A stretch of 64,000 bases of DNA, from positions 19,592,001 through 19,656,000 of the forward strand of contig JBHGNT010000010.1 of the NCBI GenBank assembly GCA_043228905.1. The letters are read 5' to 3'. Every line of letters starts with the position of its first letter. Position 1 is the stretch's first letter. The position numbers were made by a program, and so were the translations under genes. Positions 53,826-64,000 of this stretch are shown one piece after another. The notes under the pieces were generated by a model, which was given only the letters and a program-made list of their open reading frames with translations, ran no database searches and had not been told where the DNA came from. Source of the stretch: Azolla caroliniana. Its lineage: Eukaryota > Polypodiophyta.

Positions 53826-55045
53826 AAAAGAAGCCCAATGGATGTAGTTGAGTTGGTAAGGTTGCTCAATGGAGACCAAGAGGTACAATCTATAGTGGGA
53901 TTTAGTGAATTAAGAGGATATCTACGGAGTAATAAAATAAAGAGGTAAGAAATTTGGGCTTTGCTAGTGTAATTAGTGCAACAACCTACCACTAGGGTAA
54001 GGTAATTATGAGAAAAAAGAGACAGGAAGAAGCCCAATGGGTTCAACCAAATGGCCATGGGTTCAACTCCTACATTCCACATAAACAACCAGAGGGCACA
54101 CTTTTATTTTTGAATATATGATGCACTAACTCATTCGTTACTAAATCAAACATCACTTATGTTCACTTTGGATCCAAATCCCACTTGCATGTAACATTGT
54201 TATGGAAGAAAATCTTTAAATGTTGTTCTATCCCTCTATAAATTGACCAATTAATTGTTATAACATATAATGTTTATTGAGAAGTCAAATCTTGATTGTT
54301 AACTTCTTGTAAAAATTATAGCACTCAAAATGCATGTTTTCTTGAAATTTATCAATAATATAAAAATGTAAATATAACTTAATGTTGGCGTGATTATTGC
54401 TTAGGGAAGAAGCTCATTGAATGGAAGGAGCGGTTGAATGTAGCTATTGCAATAGCAGAGGCACTCACATATTTGCATGAGCGCAATGTGGTGCATGGAA
54501 GTATGAGCTCATCAAATGTACTAATTGATGAACATGGAGATGTAGATGTGGTAGATTACGGTCTAATGCATATTGCAACGTTATTACACTTGGCAAAGTC
54601 GAACAGTGTGCCATATCTAGCACCAGAGTTGGTTACGAACAATTTTTCAGATTTCGGATTCAAGTACCCAAAAGTTGTTAATCTCTCTGCAAATGTCTAT
54701 AGCTTTGGAATTCTCCTCTTAGAGCTCATTACGAGGAAACCTCCCCCAAAAATGATGACATTGTCTGTTACCGATAAAGTTGTCGATTTTAAGGATGATA
54801 GCAACAATAATAGGCATGCCCTCTTATTGCAAAGTTCTGAGGAGTCCTGTTGTGAGGAGCAATGGATTGCAAAGGTTTTTTATTCAAAGGCCATGGAATC
54901 TAGACACATCAAAGAAGAGATGGCTAAAGACCTCTTCCAAGTTGCGTTAACTTGTGTAGTTAACAATGCCCATGCACGCCCCAAAATGATTGATGTAGTC
55001 TCCCAAATCAATGCCATAAATACTAAGCGTACAATCCCTCAATAA
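50664..55045 (+). pseudogene. LRR receptor-like kinase pseudogene (subfamily III-like)
   Basis: Exon 1 is 50664-52027 and exon 2 is 54405-55045, joined in phase by a 2.4-kb GT-AG intron. Exon 1 encodes a weak signal sequence, an LRR cap with CDWFGVTC, five or six LRRs (LRVLSLQSNNLSGNLPSDLA and others), a transmembrane segment (IVLAIVAFLFSSTLCIILVY) and the N-lobe of a kinase ([20 protein letters not shown]). Exon 2 is the C-lobe with APE and an E-I-TRKPP segment. Lesions: a frameshift at 51425-51440, a second at 51711-51730, and a TGA at 51847-51849 where VVVKRLK is expected, with the ATP-binding Lys also changed to Asn. HRD reads HGS and DFG reads DYG. Family III members are often kinase-inactive with HGN-type loops, so those two changes may be ancestral; the frameshifts and stop are not. 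Confidence 0.92.
52028..54404 (+). other. Intron of the LRR receptor-kinase pseudogene
   Basis: GT-AG intron. Contains CT (52380-52412) and AG (53572-53589, 53784-53822) microsatellites. Two tRNA-like stretches (A-box-like near 53840, B-box-like GGTTCAACTCC near 54059) hint at a degraded SINE but are not enough to annotate one. Confidence 0.75.
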
Positions 55046-55191
55046 CCTTGTCTTCCAAGTTATGATTCCCCATGTATTTTTTCCTTTCCTTCATCTTTGC
55101 AAAATTTATTTATGACATTAATCTTTATCTATATTATATAGACAATGAGAATAAATATTTGATCTTGTTGATATGAAGGTTGGGTTCACAC

Positions 55192-55680
55192 TAACAATCG
55201 GTAACGGTTCGGTTCAGTTTGAGAGGGTCAAAACCGAACCATTTAAAAATTTTGAAACCTGAATCGAACCGAACCGAACCACGAAACCGTTAAACCAAAC
55301 TGTTATTTTTTTTCAAACCGTTAAAACCGCGGTTTTGTGGTTCGGTTTCGGTTTTAAACTTAGGTCAAATTTTTAATTTTTAAATTTAAAATATTTCATT
55401 TTTTAAAATTTAAACATGTTCTTAAAATGTGAGAATAAGTTCTAAAAATGAAAAGATTGTTTAAAAATAATTTTTAATTTTTTTAAAAAACAATTTAAAA
55501 TTTAAAAATTAATTAAAAATTAATTAAAAATTAAAAACCGTTAAACCGTAGTTTCTAATAGTTGAAACCGAACCGAACCGTTAAAAAAAACATGAACTTG
55601 AACCGAACCGAACCGTTTAAACCGTTAAGTCGCAATTTCGCGGTTCGGTTCGGTTCAAACCGAACCGGTGCCGATTGTTA
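55192..55680. mobile_element. hAT-like MITE with perfect 8-bp target duplication
   Basis: The target duplication GTTCACAC (55184-55191 and 55681-55688) flanks termini TAACAATCGG and CCGATTGTTA. Inward of both ends are many AACCGAACCG/CGGTTCGGTT repeats, and the middle is AT-rich with no ORF. An 8-bp duplication and dense subterminal repeats, which bind transposase in hAT elements, point to a non-autonomous hAT. It lies 140 bp after the receptor-kinase pseudogene. Confidence 0.88.
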
Positions 55681-55688
55681 GTTCACAC

Positions 55689-58600
55689 TCAATCCTAAAT
55701 CCACTATATTGCACGCTTTGGGGGGGATGAAATCATGATAATAAATGTAAGAACAAGTTTTTGGTCATGCAAAAAATCTTTACCTTTTTATTTTGGTGTC
55801 TTTGCACATTGACAATATGCTCCTAAACACTTGCTTCACTATCAATGGGGTCTATGAAAAGATAACGTATAGTCCAATAATGCGGTCAACAATGTGTCCT
55901 TACCATACTTGTTAACTACTAATAAGACTTTATACTTTGTCTCAAGAAATAAAACATGATGTGATAGTGTAGGAACAACAATAAATTGGAGTGAGTTGGT
56001 CGTGTGTACAAACAAGCATGAGGCTTAGCAAGAAGATACTAGTCATGAGGAGCATAGTGTCTTATCTGACCTCGTTCTAGTGGGACATATTCTTTTTCTA
56101 ACTTAATTTCCAAACAATTTATTACTAGTCATGAGGAGCATGTAGTGTCTTATTTGGTGTGTGTTCTTCAAAACATGTGGGTGTTCTCATGATGAACATT
56201 TCACAATGGATAGCTTGAGGCCTTGGAGGAGAGTGCATGGCCTTGTTTTAAAGCTCACGGATTGAGAGAGACTGTGTGATTGTTGTTGTCACTTGAGCAC
56301 AACTGACCTTGGGATTGAATAAGTGGTTTTGAAGAGCATGTGTGCTTGGTACAAATCAAATGATTTTGTTGAAAAGCCCCATGACCTCGATGTTAAGTAT
56401 GTAGTTTAGAGATGATGTGTATAATGGAGAATGCATGTTCTTGGAGTAGATTGTATGAACTTGGTACAAATAATAAATGCCATGGAGAGCCCTATGGTGG
56501 AGTCAATAGAGCATGATATGACCTAACAAGGCGAACATTAGGACAAGAAGTTAACCATTAACATTGATGAATCTCAACCAAGAGTACGTTCAGGATGAAG
56601 AGGAAATGTCAAGAACCAACTGCACAAGGAAATCATAAACCCCATGCAATCACCATTCAATCAGAAACTTGAACATCTTCTCTTACAACAACAATTACCA
56701 TTGCCCTTACGTCTTAACAGCAGAAGATTTCAAAGCAACACAACAACATAAGTGATTTCGCAACGCAAAGCTTCACAACAAATTTATTGATTGTTCCAAA
56801 CTTTGAAGGTTACTACTTAAAGAATTTAATAGGAACGAGAGAGGGAGTGACACAAATTCATCCCCCACAATGTGGACATGATGCCAAATTTGTGGCAATT
56901 CAACTTTCATAAGACCCCTCTCCTACTTACAAACATTTTTTAATATTACCTAATCATTGACGTAAAATTGCATGTGGCCAACAAATTAAATGAATAATAA
57001 GATTAAGGAATAGTCTTCATTAGCCGAGGTTGGTTCCTTGAAATTGGTGACCCACTTACAAAACCTCCCAATTTTCAATAATCATAGCACCTTCCAACTT
57101 TTTGAAAAAATTTGGCATCTTCTCCTTCTCGCACAATGCTCAAGGATTAAGGTACTTTCCTATTCCACAATAGTAGCAATGGGTTGACATAACATCTATT
57201 TGTATCCTTTACTACGATGTCACAAAATTATGCATGTGTGTGAAAAAGTTGAACAGGACCACGAGGGACCTGAACTAAGGAAGATGGATTTGTTGATGAA
57301 GGGTTTTGGGGATGATATTTTTTTTGTAGGGCTCTATCTTTTTATTTGGGGCACTGTTTGTGTTTGCAGAAAAATTGTCATTGTTTACTTATATATGCAT
57401 TATAGTTAAGTTCAGTGAATATGTTCACCGAATTATAGGGATGTGTATGTGATCCAAATGATCTTGTATGTGTTTAAGTGATTGTGATTCCCAACATCTA
57501 TATGTGTGCCTTTGTGAGTATGAGATCACACAAACACATTTGTAGATATATATATGTCTATGAAGTGAAATTGTGTGTGTGTGTGAATGTGTACGAAAAT
57601 ATGCCTTTGTGTTATGTTCATGATTGTGCTTGAACAATTGTGTGTATCTTTGTGTTACAATTTATATCGAGGGGGAATGGGGAACTTTAGGAAATAGGCT
57701 TTTAGATGTGTAATAGTTTTTGTCATAAATGAGGGGTATTTTTGGAATCTAGCCCCCCTCCCCAACCTTCGTCTTCCTTTTTTTTTAGTTTGTAAGTGGG
57801 GAAATTGGAAGTAAAAGTATAGGGGTGCAAGTGAGTGTGTAAAGGGAATAATTGGGGAAAGTGTGAAACCTAGGCTCAATATCGTTTATTTGCAAGCTTT
57901 GAGTAGTTGAGCATTGATATTCAAAGTCGAGCAACGATGGCTGCAACAATATTTATAACTATGTCGTAGATCAACCGGCATTGACCACTCTTCTCTACTT
58001 GGTTTTCGTGTTGCTCATTGGTAAGCATGAGGGACTCTCGTTGATTCTCTCCTTTGGGGCATTCATCCGTTCGTGTAATTCCAAGCGAAGGGAGACCTTA
58101 CCAGAATTCCACGAACCCCTTTCGTGGAATTCTAGGAAGTGTTGTGATTCTCAATGTCTTGGTCCTGACTCCTTAGGGCCATAGATTATCCCATGGGCAT
58201 TCCCCTTTGTGGAATATGATTGCACGAAAGTTTGGACTTCGTGGAGGCTTATTCCATGAAGGTTTTTCCCTTTCTTGATTCCATAAATGTGTTATTGGGA
58301 GAGAAACCTTATTGGAATCGTATTCCACATGAATCGGGGTAATTGATTACCTGATGTGTTTTCCCCTTCATAGAATATGATTGCACGAAGGTTTGGACCT
58401 TCAAGGAGGCTTGTTCCATGAAGTTTTTTCCTTTCTTAGAATCTTATTCCACAAATATGTTAAGCTTCATGGAATCTTTCCCACGAAGCTAGACCTATCT
58501 TGTCCCCGACTTCAAATTCTCAATGTTGCCCAACAAGAAGGACATTGGAATATGAGAATGTAGAGGTGCGGGTTCAAGTCTCGTTACTCAACTGTTTTTC

Positions 58601-61600
58601 TTTTAACCATATAATCACTCCGGTACCCAAAATTTTGAGGTGAAATTTTTGTTGTGAAACTTGCGAAATCAATTCAATGATGATGTGTTGATCACTTAAA
58701 GTTCAAAACCAAATTTTGCCGCCTGCAAGACTAAATATTATCTATAGTTTGTTGCCATGCGCTCAGATTTTTGAGCTAAAAACTTCATCATGTCCCTCGT
58801 TGTCGTCACACTAGAAGTATGATTTAGAGTTTTCTATTGAAATACATAAAGACGTACAAATATTAAGGGGTTTAATAACCTTTTAGATCACATCAAATTC
58901 GTTAAGGATGACATAACATTAAAATAAAATCAAGATTTTTACAATAGGTAACCCGTTACGTAGGGTTGGCGAAGTCAACATAAAATATCATAACGATATC
59001 CTTTAGTTTCAACGTGGCAAGTCTACGAATGACAACCACATCACCTTTTGTCTTCATACACCATCTACACAGTAATCTGTATGTCAACAAAATTCAACCA
59101 AATGTTGATCCTTGGTAATAAGCTCTCTTCCGCCTTTTATAACTCTCTTTTCATAAATAGAAACTTTGGTTTTGCAATGCCTTTAAAGGCAAAACATTTT
59201 ATGAAATTGCCACACTCCAGTCTCAAAACACGAACTTAGTCAAGGCAAAACATTCATAACTAACAAGTTTCTTCTCTTGTGCCCCAACACCTTGTCTCAC
59301 ATAAAAAAGAATTTGAGCCAAGTTGTATGGAAGCAATGGTGCCGATGGTAGACAAAGGCATGCGTTGTAACATGCATTAGTGAGCGTGGTTTTCCCATTT
59401 GGCGAAGAACATGGTCTCCATGGAGTATGAGAAATGGGTGCTTGTCTGATGGGTCCTTATATGAAGAAGAAAGAATATGAGAATCGTGTTCTTGTTTGAT
59501 GGTCTCCAATAAGTACTAGAAAAAGTAACATGTGTCTTGAAAGGAAATTTGATTTAGTCATTTTCACAACTAAGCTTTGAGGGGCGAAGACCATATCCTT
59601 GGACAAGTTGCCCTTACATATTTCAGTCTTACAAGACCTTATATGGTTTATCTTGCATAAGATTCTCATTATTGAAGAAGGGACATCTTTTGGTTTTTAT
59701 ATCATTATGTTCATGAAATAGACATAATACTTTCATGTTGAAGATAAAATAGAAATGAAAGATGCCTCCCTACATTGCAAGTGGCATAGACTTCCTATAT
59801 ATGAATTGTCAAATTCTTATTTATGAGAGAGAGACAAAGAGAGAAGGTTGATTCAACACAACTTCTTCCTAAATGTATTCTCGTCATTATCTTGACCATA
59901 TCCACCCGTTCGAACATGCATGTGTATGTTTACTTAGTCAAGGGAATTGTTGACAATAAGTCATTGATTAAATACAGAGAAACGACTATGTAAGTAACAT
60001 AGTACTATGGGGGCACAAATAAATAAATAGCTTGTTTGTGGGAAGGATATAATGGTATTGTACTTTTTATATATATACAATTATTTACACGATATTCGTG
60101 TCAACGAAATAAGGGTAAAAGCAAAAGAGGGCGTCAATTTGGTTTTTGAAATAATAGGATATGTATACATTTCAACATGATTTTGAAACATAAATTTTGT
60201 ACTATATCATATACGTGGTCTAATTTTGCAAGATTAGAAAACAACGTTTGCAAGAAAATTGATATTTTTGCCGAAATTGAGAAGATGTGTTAGTAACTAA
60301 TTAATGTCTCTCAACGTGTGGTAATTTTGTTTATGGCTTTTGTTGCTACAACCTACAATTGTTGGTGGTATAGGCTACATTTCATGTTCATTTGTAGTTT
60401 GGGAGGAGTAGACCACAATAATCTTGGAGATATGGTATACAAATATGTGTGGTTATTGTATATACACATAAAATCGGCCATGATGGTATAAGGGAATCGG
60501 TTGGTATATTCATCCAACACAAATTTTGTACTTCCTATGATTTTATAATACCAAGGCATATCTTTCTGTTGAAAGAAAAACTATTGATACAAATGAGGTC
60601 AATTTTGACCTATGGGACTAAATAAACATATCATCTTGTATGTGTCTCCTTCCTAAGAAAGGGTTTACTGTAGAGACTCTCTATGTGAAAATAGTGCACA
60701 TGCATATGTACCAGTTAAATTACTTTGTATTTTGAGATTTGAGTATGGCACTTAAATTATTATGGCATCATACTTTTCGTGAACTACATTTTATGTTGAG
60801 CATGCGAAAAGTAAGTGACGTTGATCCTCATCTAGGTTTTCATTACTTATCGTCATACAATGGTGATGATGTCATTGTTTTACCTCACCACCTAATTTGT
60901 ATAAGTGTTAGGCCTCTTTGGGAGCTAGGACAGTAGGACTCATGGGGGGTAATAAGATGTGGTTGCATATATTCGACCACTTTTACCTTGTATACTAACA
61001 TTGAGAGTTAGCATTCGCAATGTAATATTCCAAATTTGACATTTTTGCAACTTACCACTTTATCCTTAGTACCTCTAGTAATATATCCGTGATTATGATA
61101 TACTCCATAACATCACTTGCGAACTCAAGTAAATCTTGTACTCCCCACCTCATAAGAGGGAAAGAGAGAAATGAAACAAGGCTTTGTATTAATGTGGGCA
61201 AAGTGATCTATTTATTAATTAGCAAGTTCCATCATCCCCATTTTTGCTTAACAGAATTATTTTCTATATACTCTCTCTCTCACTCTCATCGTAAAAAAGA
61301 GTCACATCCAAGACTAAATGTTTATGTGTGTAATTATGTTAAGTAGAATAGATTAGAGATGTGCGTTATGTGTGCGAGAGGATAGACACAAGATAGGTCG
61401 AAGATAGAACACTAAAATGTATATTAACCAGGAATAAAAATAAAACACCCACTCTCTAATATTGGGAAACTCATTAACAATGTGTCATAGAATATAACTC
61501 TATCACACATCAGTTATGTTAAAAGGTGGTGATGACCTTTCAGTGTCTATGTGTGCATTCACACACATTACATATTCTCAAAGGTGTAGTCACACATTAG

Positions 61601-62663
61601 CTTAAGTTGAGTTTGATTCTCAACAATTTATTCTCTTATGGCAAAGCTATTTGAATGTTATATAATAGAATGCAAGTTAATTGGATGGGTTGAAAAGAAT
61701 ATAAAGAGTGCTTAGGGACAAAAGGAAATAAATAGAAATATTTTTCAAGTTGGATCCTAGGCTTGACATTGAGCCTAGGGTCATGAGGAGGTTTGGTGAC
61801 AAAGAGTTTTGGTGTTGACCTCCTCGTCTACAAACATTAGCGCAGAGGGAATTGTCAAAAGAAGATCAACAGGTAGAATGATTTGAACTGCTTGTTACAA
61901 CAACATGGATCATCGTACTAATTATGCATGCACCTTCCATAAGGGAATTCCTTCATGTATAAGTTCTATAGTGGTGAGCCCACATAGTTGGGTTTCCATG
62001 AAGAAACACTTTGGTTGAACCTTCGTGTGGACAAGCCCACAAAAGGGATTACGTTGAGCCCACTATGTTTTTGCATTTCCTAAGATGAGGCATCACCCAA
62101 TAGAGGGAATCCAATTTTTCTGAAACCGAAGATGTAAATTCTAATCTCTCCACGTACCATATTAAAGAACCTTGAGTACTTAATGTAAAACTTGGCCTTT
62201 TGACGTTTTTTCCTTCCACACACCACATCACTAAAAGGGTTCGAGATCAAAATAATAATATTAAGGAAAAGAATGGATTAAGAGTGCTTAACCATGTTGA
62301 ACACCTCGAGCAATTTTATGCCTTGGTAGTGGAATAAAGGATCCAAAGAAGAGAGATTTGCCTTACTGAGAGAGTCTCAATTACAACTCAAGGTATTGTA
62401 ACGAGGAGTGTTGCTATGAACCCCTTTATATAGCCCAACATCGAGAGATCCATGATCACCACATGTTCGCACATGTCATAGAACCTTATGGGTTTGCTCA
62501 AATTCTTAGAATAATTGGTTTCCCAACTATCTTATCCTTAACCCATTAAAATTAATTATAAATTTGGTCTATAAGTTTATCATAAAACATCCTTATAGAA
62601 AGTTTTTTCTTTATTGGGTGTTCTATTTTAGAACCATCTCGATATTGGTGCATGGGGGATGTA
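55689..62663. other. AT-rich intergenic DNA, no gene supported
   Basis: Only short ORFs without motifs. Visible repeats: CTAGTCATGAGGAGCAT at 56039 and 56125; two diverged copies of about 95 bp at 58200-58292 and 58361-58461 (core GAATATGATTGCACGAA); and 59293-59400, related to 36765-36892. A possible SINE B-box (GGGTTCAAGTCTC) near 58570 stands alone. Confidence 0.65.
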
Positions 62664-62671
62664 CTACCATC

Positions 62672-62913
62672 TAGGGATTGGCAACGGCTCGGCTCAAGCC
62701 TAAACCGTTTGACTAAAGCGGCTTAGCGGCTCAGCTTAGGCTTGAGCCTGCCTTAACGGTTTGAACTCGGCTCGGCTCGGCTTGGCTTGAGCCTCGCCAA
62801 ACCGGCTCAAATTGGTTAAGTTGTTTAGAAACTTGAGATAGAGGGAGGGAGGGAGGGAGGGAGGGAGGGAGACTACACAGACGAGGAGAGTCAGAGAGAG
62901 AGAGGGAGATTAC

Positions 62914-62955
<42 letters not shown>

Positions 62956-63198
62956 CAAGGAGCTTGTATTCTACGTAGTGGATCGTCTAAGAGAGAGGGA
63001 GCTAGGGAGAGAGAGAGAGAGGGAGGTTTCCAAACCGTTTCACAAGCCAGTTTTCAAGCCGTTTCCCAAACCGGTTTAGGATCGGTTTGGTTCAGGTTTG
63101 AGAACCCCAAAACGGTTTAGGCTTAACCGGTTTGGCCTTAGTTTGGCTTGGATAAGGCCAAACTGGCTAAGCCTAAACTAAACCTTTGTCGATCCCTA
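62672..63198. mobile_element. hAT-like MITE with GA-rich interior
   Basis: Termini TAGGGATTGGCAACGG and the complement of TAGGGATCGACAAAGG. Target duplication CTACCATC (62664-62671) and CTATCATC (63199-63206), one mismatch. Subterminal sequence is rich in CGGCTCGGCT and AAACCGGTTT repeats. The centre is a GGGA/AG microsatellite (62836-62955 and near 63010). It is not closely similar to the element at 55192 but has the same plan. Confidence 0.88.
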
Positions 63199-63696
63199 CT
63201 ATCATCTACCTTTTTATGGGGGTGAGACAGACAAGAGCAAGCTAATAATGCTTAATCTTAACTACTAAACCAAGATCTAAATGAAATCTACCCCTTAATC
63301 ACATAGAAAGATACTAATAAGTTTGATTTAAAACCGAGATACTTTATCATATTTGTCATGCGCTCCGTAGAAGAACAAAGAACAAGAAATCACCAACTCA
63401 CTTAAGTTAACATGACTCCACACTTAATCAATTACTAGTTATTGATAATATAATTATTAGGCTATTAACTTATAAATTAGGAGAATGATTAAGGAGAGAA
63501 AAGTTTTAGGTTTAGCTCTAGGGAGTATATAAGAATGGGGAAGAACCCTTGGTCAAATGTTTATAGTGTCACTTTTATACTTCTTCCTTCATTTAATTAA
63601 ATTACAACTATGTTCCTTTCACACTTGACGTATATAAAGTGTATAGATGTTACCATTATATCTCATTTACAATGTTAATCTCTCTCTCTCTCTCTC

Positions 63697-63837
63697 GGTA
63701 AAAGCACACAGTTATATTAATTGTATGTAAAATCCACTTAGTTACAACACTTCTTAGTCTCCTCTACTTATCACAATGTCTATGTAGGGAGAGGGACATC
63801 TTGTAATACCATTAAAAAACCTGAATATGCATTTGAG
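63697..63837 (-). mobile_element. L1 3' end, minus strand
   Basis: Reverse complement of the L1 3'UTR at about 49715-49857, including GTGTGCTTTTACC at its end. The A-tail position is occupied by an AG/CT repeat (63680-63696), and another CT repeat (63838-63860) lies at its 5' edge. Confidence 0.75.
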
Positions 63838-64000
63838 TCTCTCTCTCTCTCTCTCTCTTGCATACTCTAAGATGTCAATGTGAGACAATAACTCATGTGC
63901 CTGAAGTTGTGTTTCGTAAGTAACAACATTTTTTAGAAATGTGGAAAAAGGCAGAGGTATTCGCCTCTTTTGGGGAGAGAATAAAGTGGAGATATGCTCC
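63838..64000. other. Right edge, nothing recognised
   Basis: A CT microsatellite (63838-63860), then about 140 bp with no feature I can support. Confidence 0.6.

Noticed and set aside
53830-54080. tRNA-like A-box (near 53840) and B-box GGTTCAACTCC (near 54059)
   Set aside because: They are about 220 bp apart and neither stretch folds by eye into a tRNA. At best these are SINE relics.
58565-58590. B-box-like GGGTTCAAGTCTC
   Set aside because: No A-box at the right distance, no cloverleaf, and no clear SINE end.

Overview
This is plant nuclear DNA. A complete four-exon Aux/IAA gene, a decayed plant-type LRR receptor kinase and plant L1 and Copia families make a vascular land plant, most likely a seed plant, almost certain. 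I cannot name the species. Gene density is very low: one apparently functional host gene and one host pseudogene in 64 kb. The rest is transposable elements, microsatellites and AT-rich intergenic sequence.

Layout. Positions 1-1677 hold a Copia element (called Copia C here), minus strand, that runs off the left edge and is inserted in a Gypsy gag. Positions 1678-7791 hold minus-strand Gypsy sequence in the order gag, LTR, pol, a 100-N assembly gap, LTR. Its pol is of a fungal-like type with FLDD instead of YVDD. Positions 7864-24238 are a three-level nest. A gag-only Gypsy of the same group (plus strand) is split by Copia A (10551-21755, plus), which is split by Copia B (15399-20947, minus). 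Copia A and B have exact 5-bp target duplications, and each interrupted ORF is in phase across the insertion. A related minus-strand LTR follows at 24239-24932. Positions 26984-33420 are a full-length L1 LINE with a perfect 14-bp target duplication, two 5'UTR modules, an ORF1 with one stop, and an intact ORF2.

Positions 33435-40480 are AT-rich with no supportable gene. Positions 40480-42180 are a dense microsatellite field running into the promoter and 5'UTR of the Aux/IAA gene (42215-44225, 299 residues). Positions 47838-49862 hold two LINE fragments, one of them a non-L1 type. Positions 50664-55045 are a subfamily-III-like LRR receptor kinase pseudogene with two frameshifts and a stop at the ATP-binding lysine. 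Two hAT-like MITEs with 8-bp target duplications lie at 55192-55680 and 62672-63198, and a minus-strand L1 3' end at 63697-63837.

Functionally, the Aux/IAA protein would act in nuclear auxin signalling as a TIR1/AFB-degraded repressor of ARF factors. The gag-only Gypsy would depend on pol from relatives such as the one at 1678-7791, with which it shares primer-binding-site and polypurine-tract sequence. Copia B (intact ORF, LTRs differing at about two bases outside the AG tract) and the L1 are the youngest-looking insertions. All comparisons were made by eye; no search or alignment was run.
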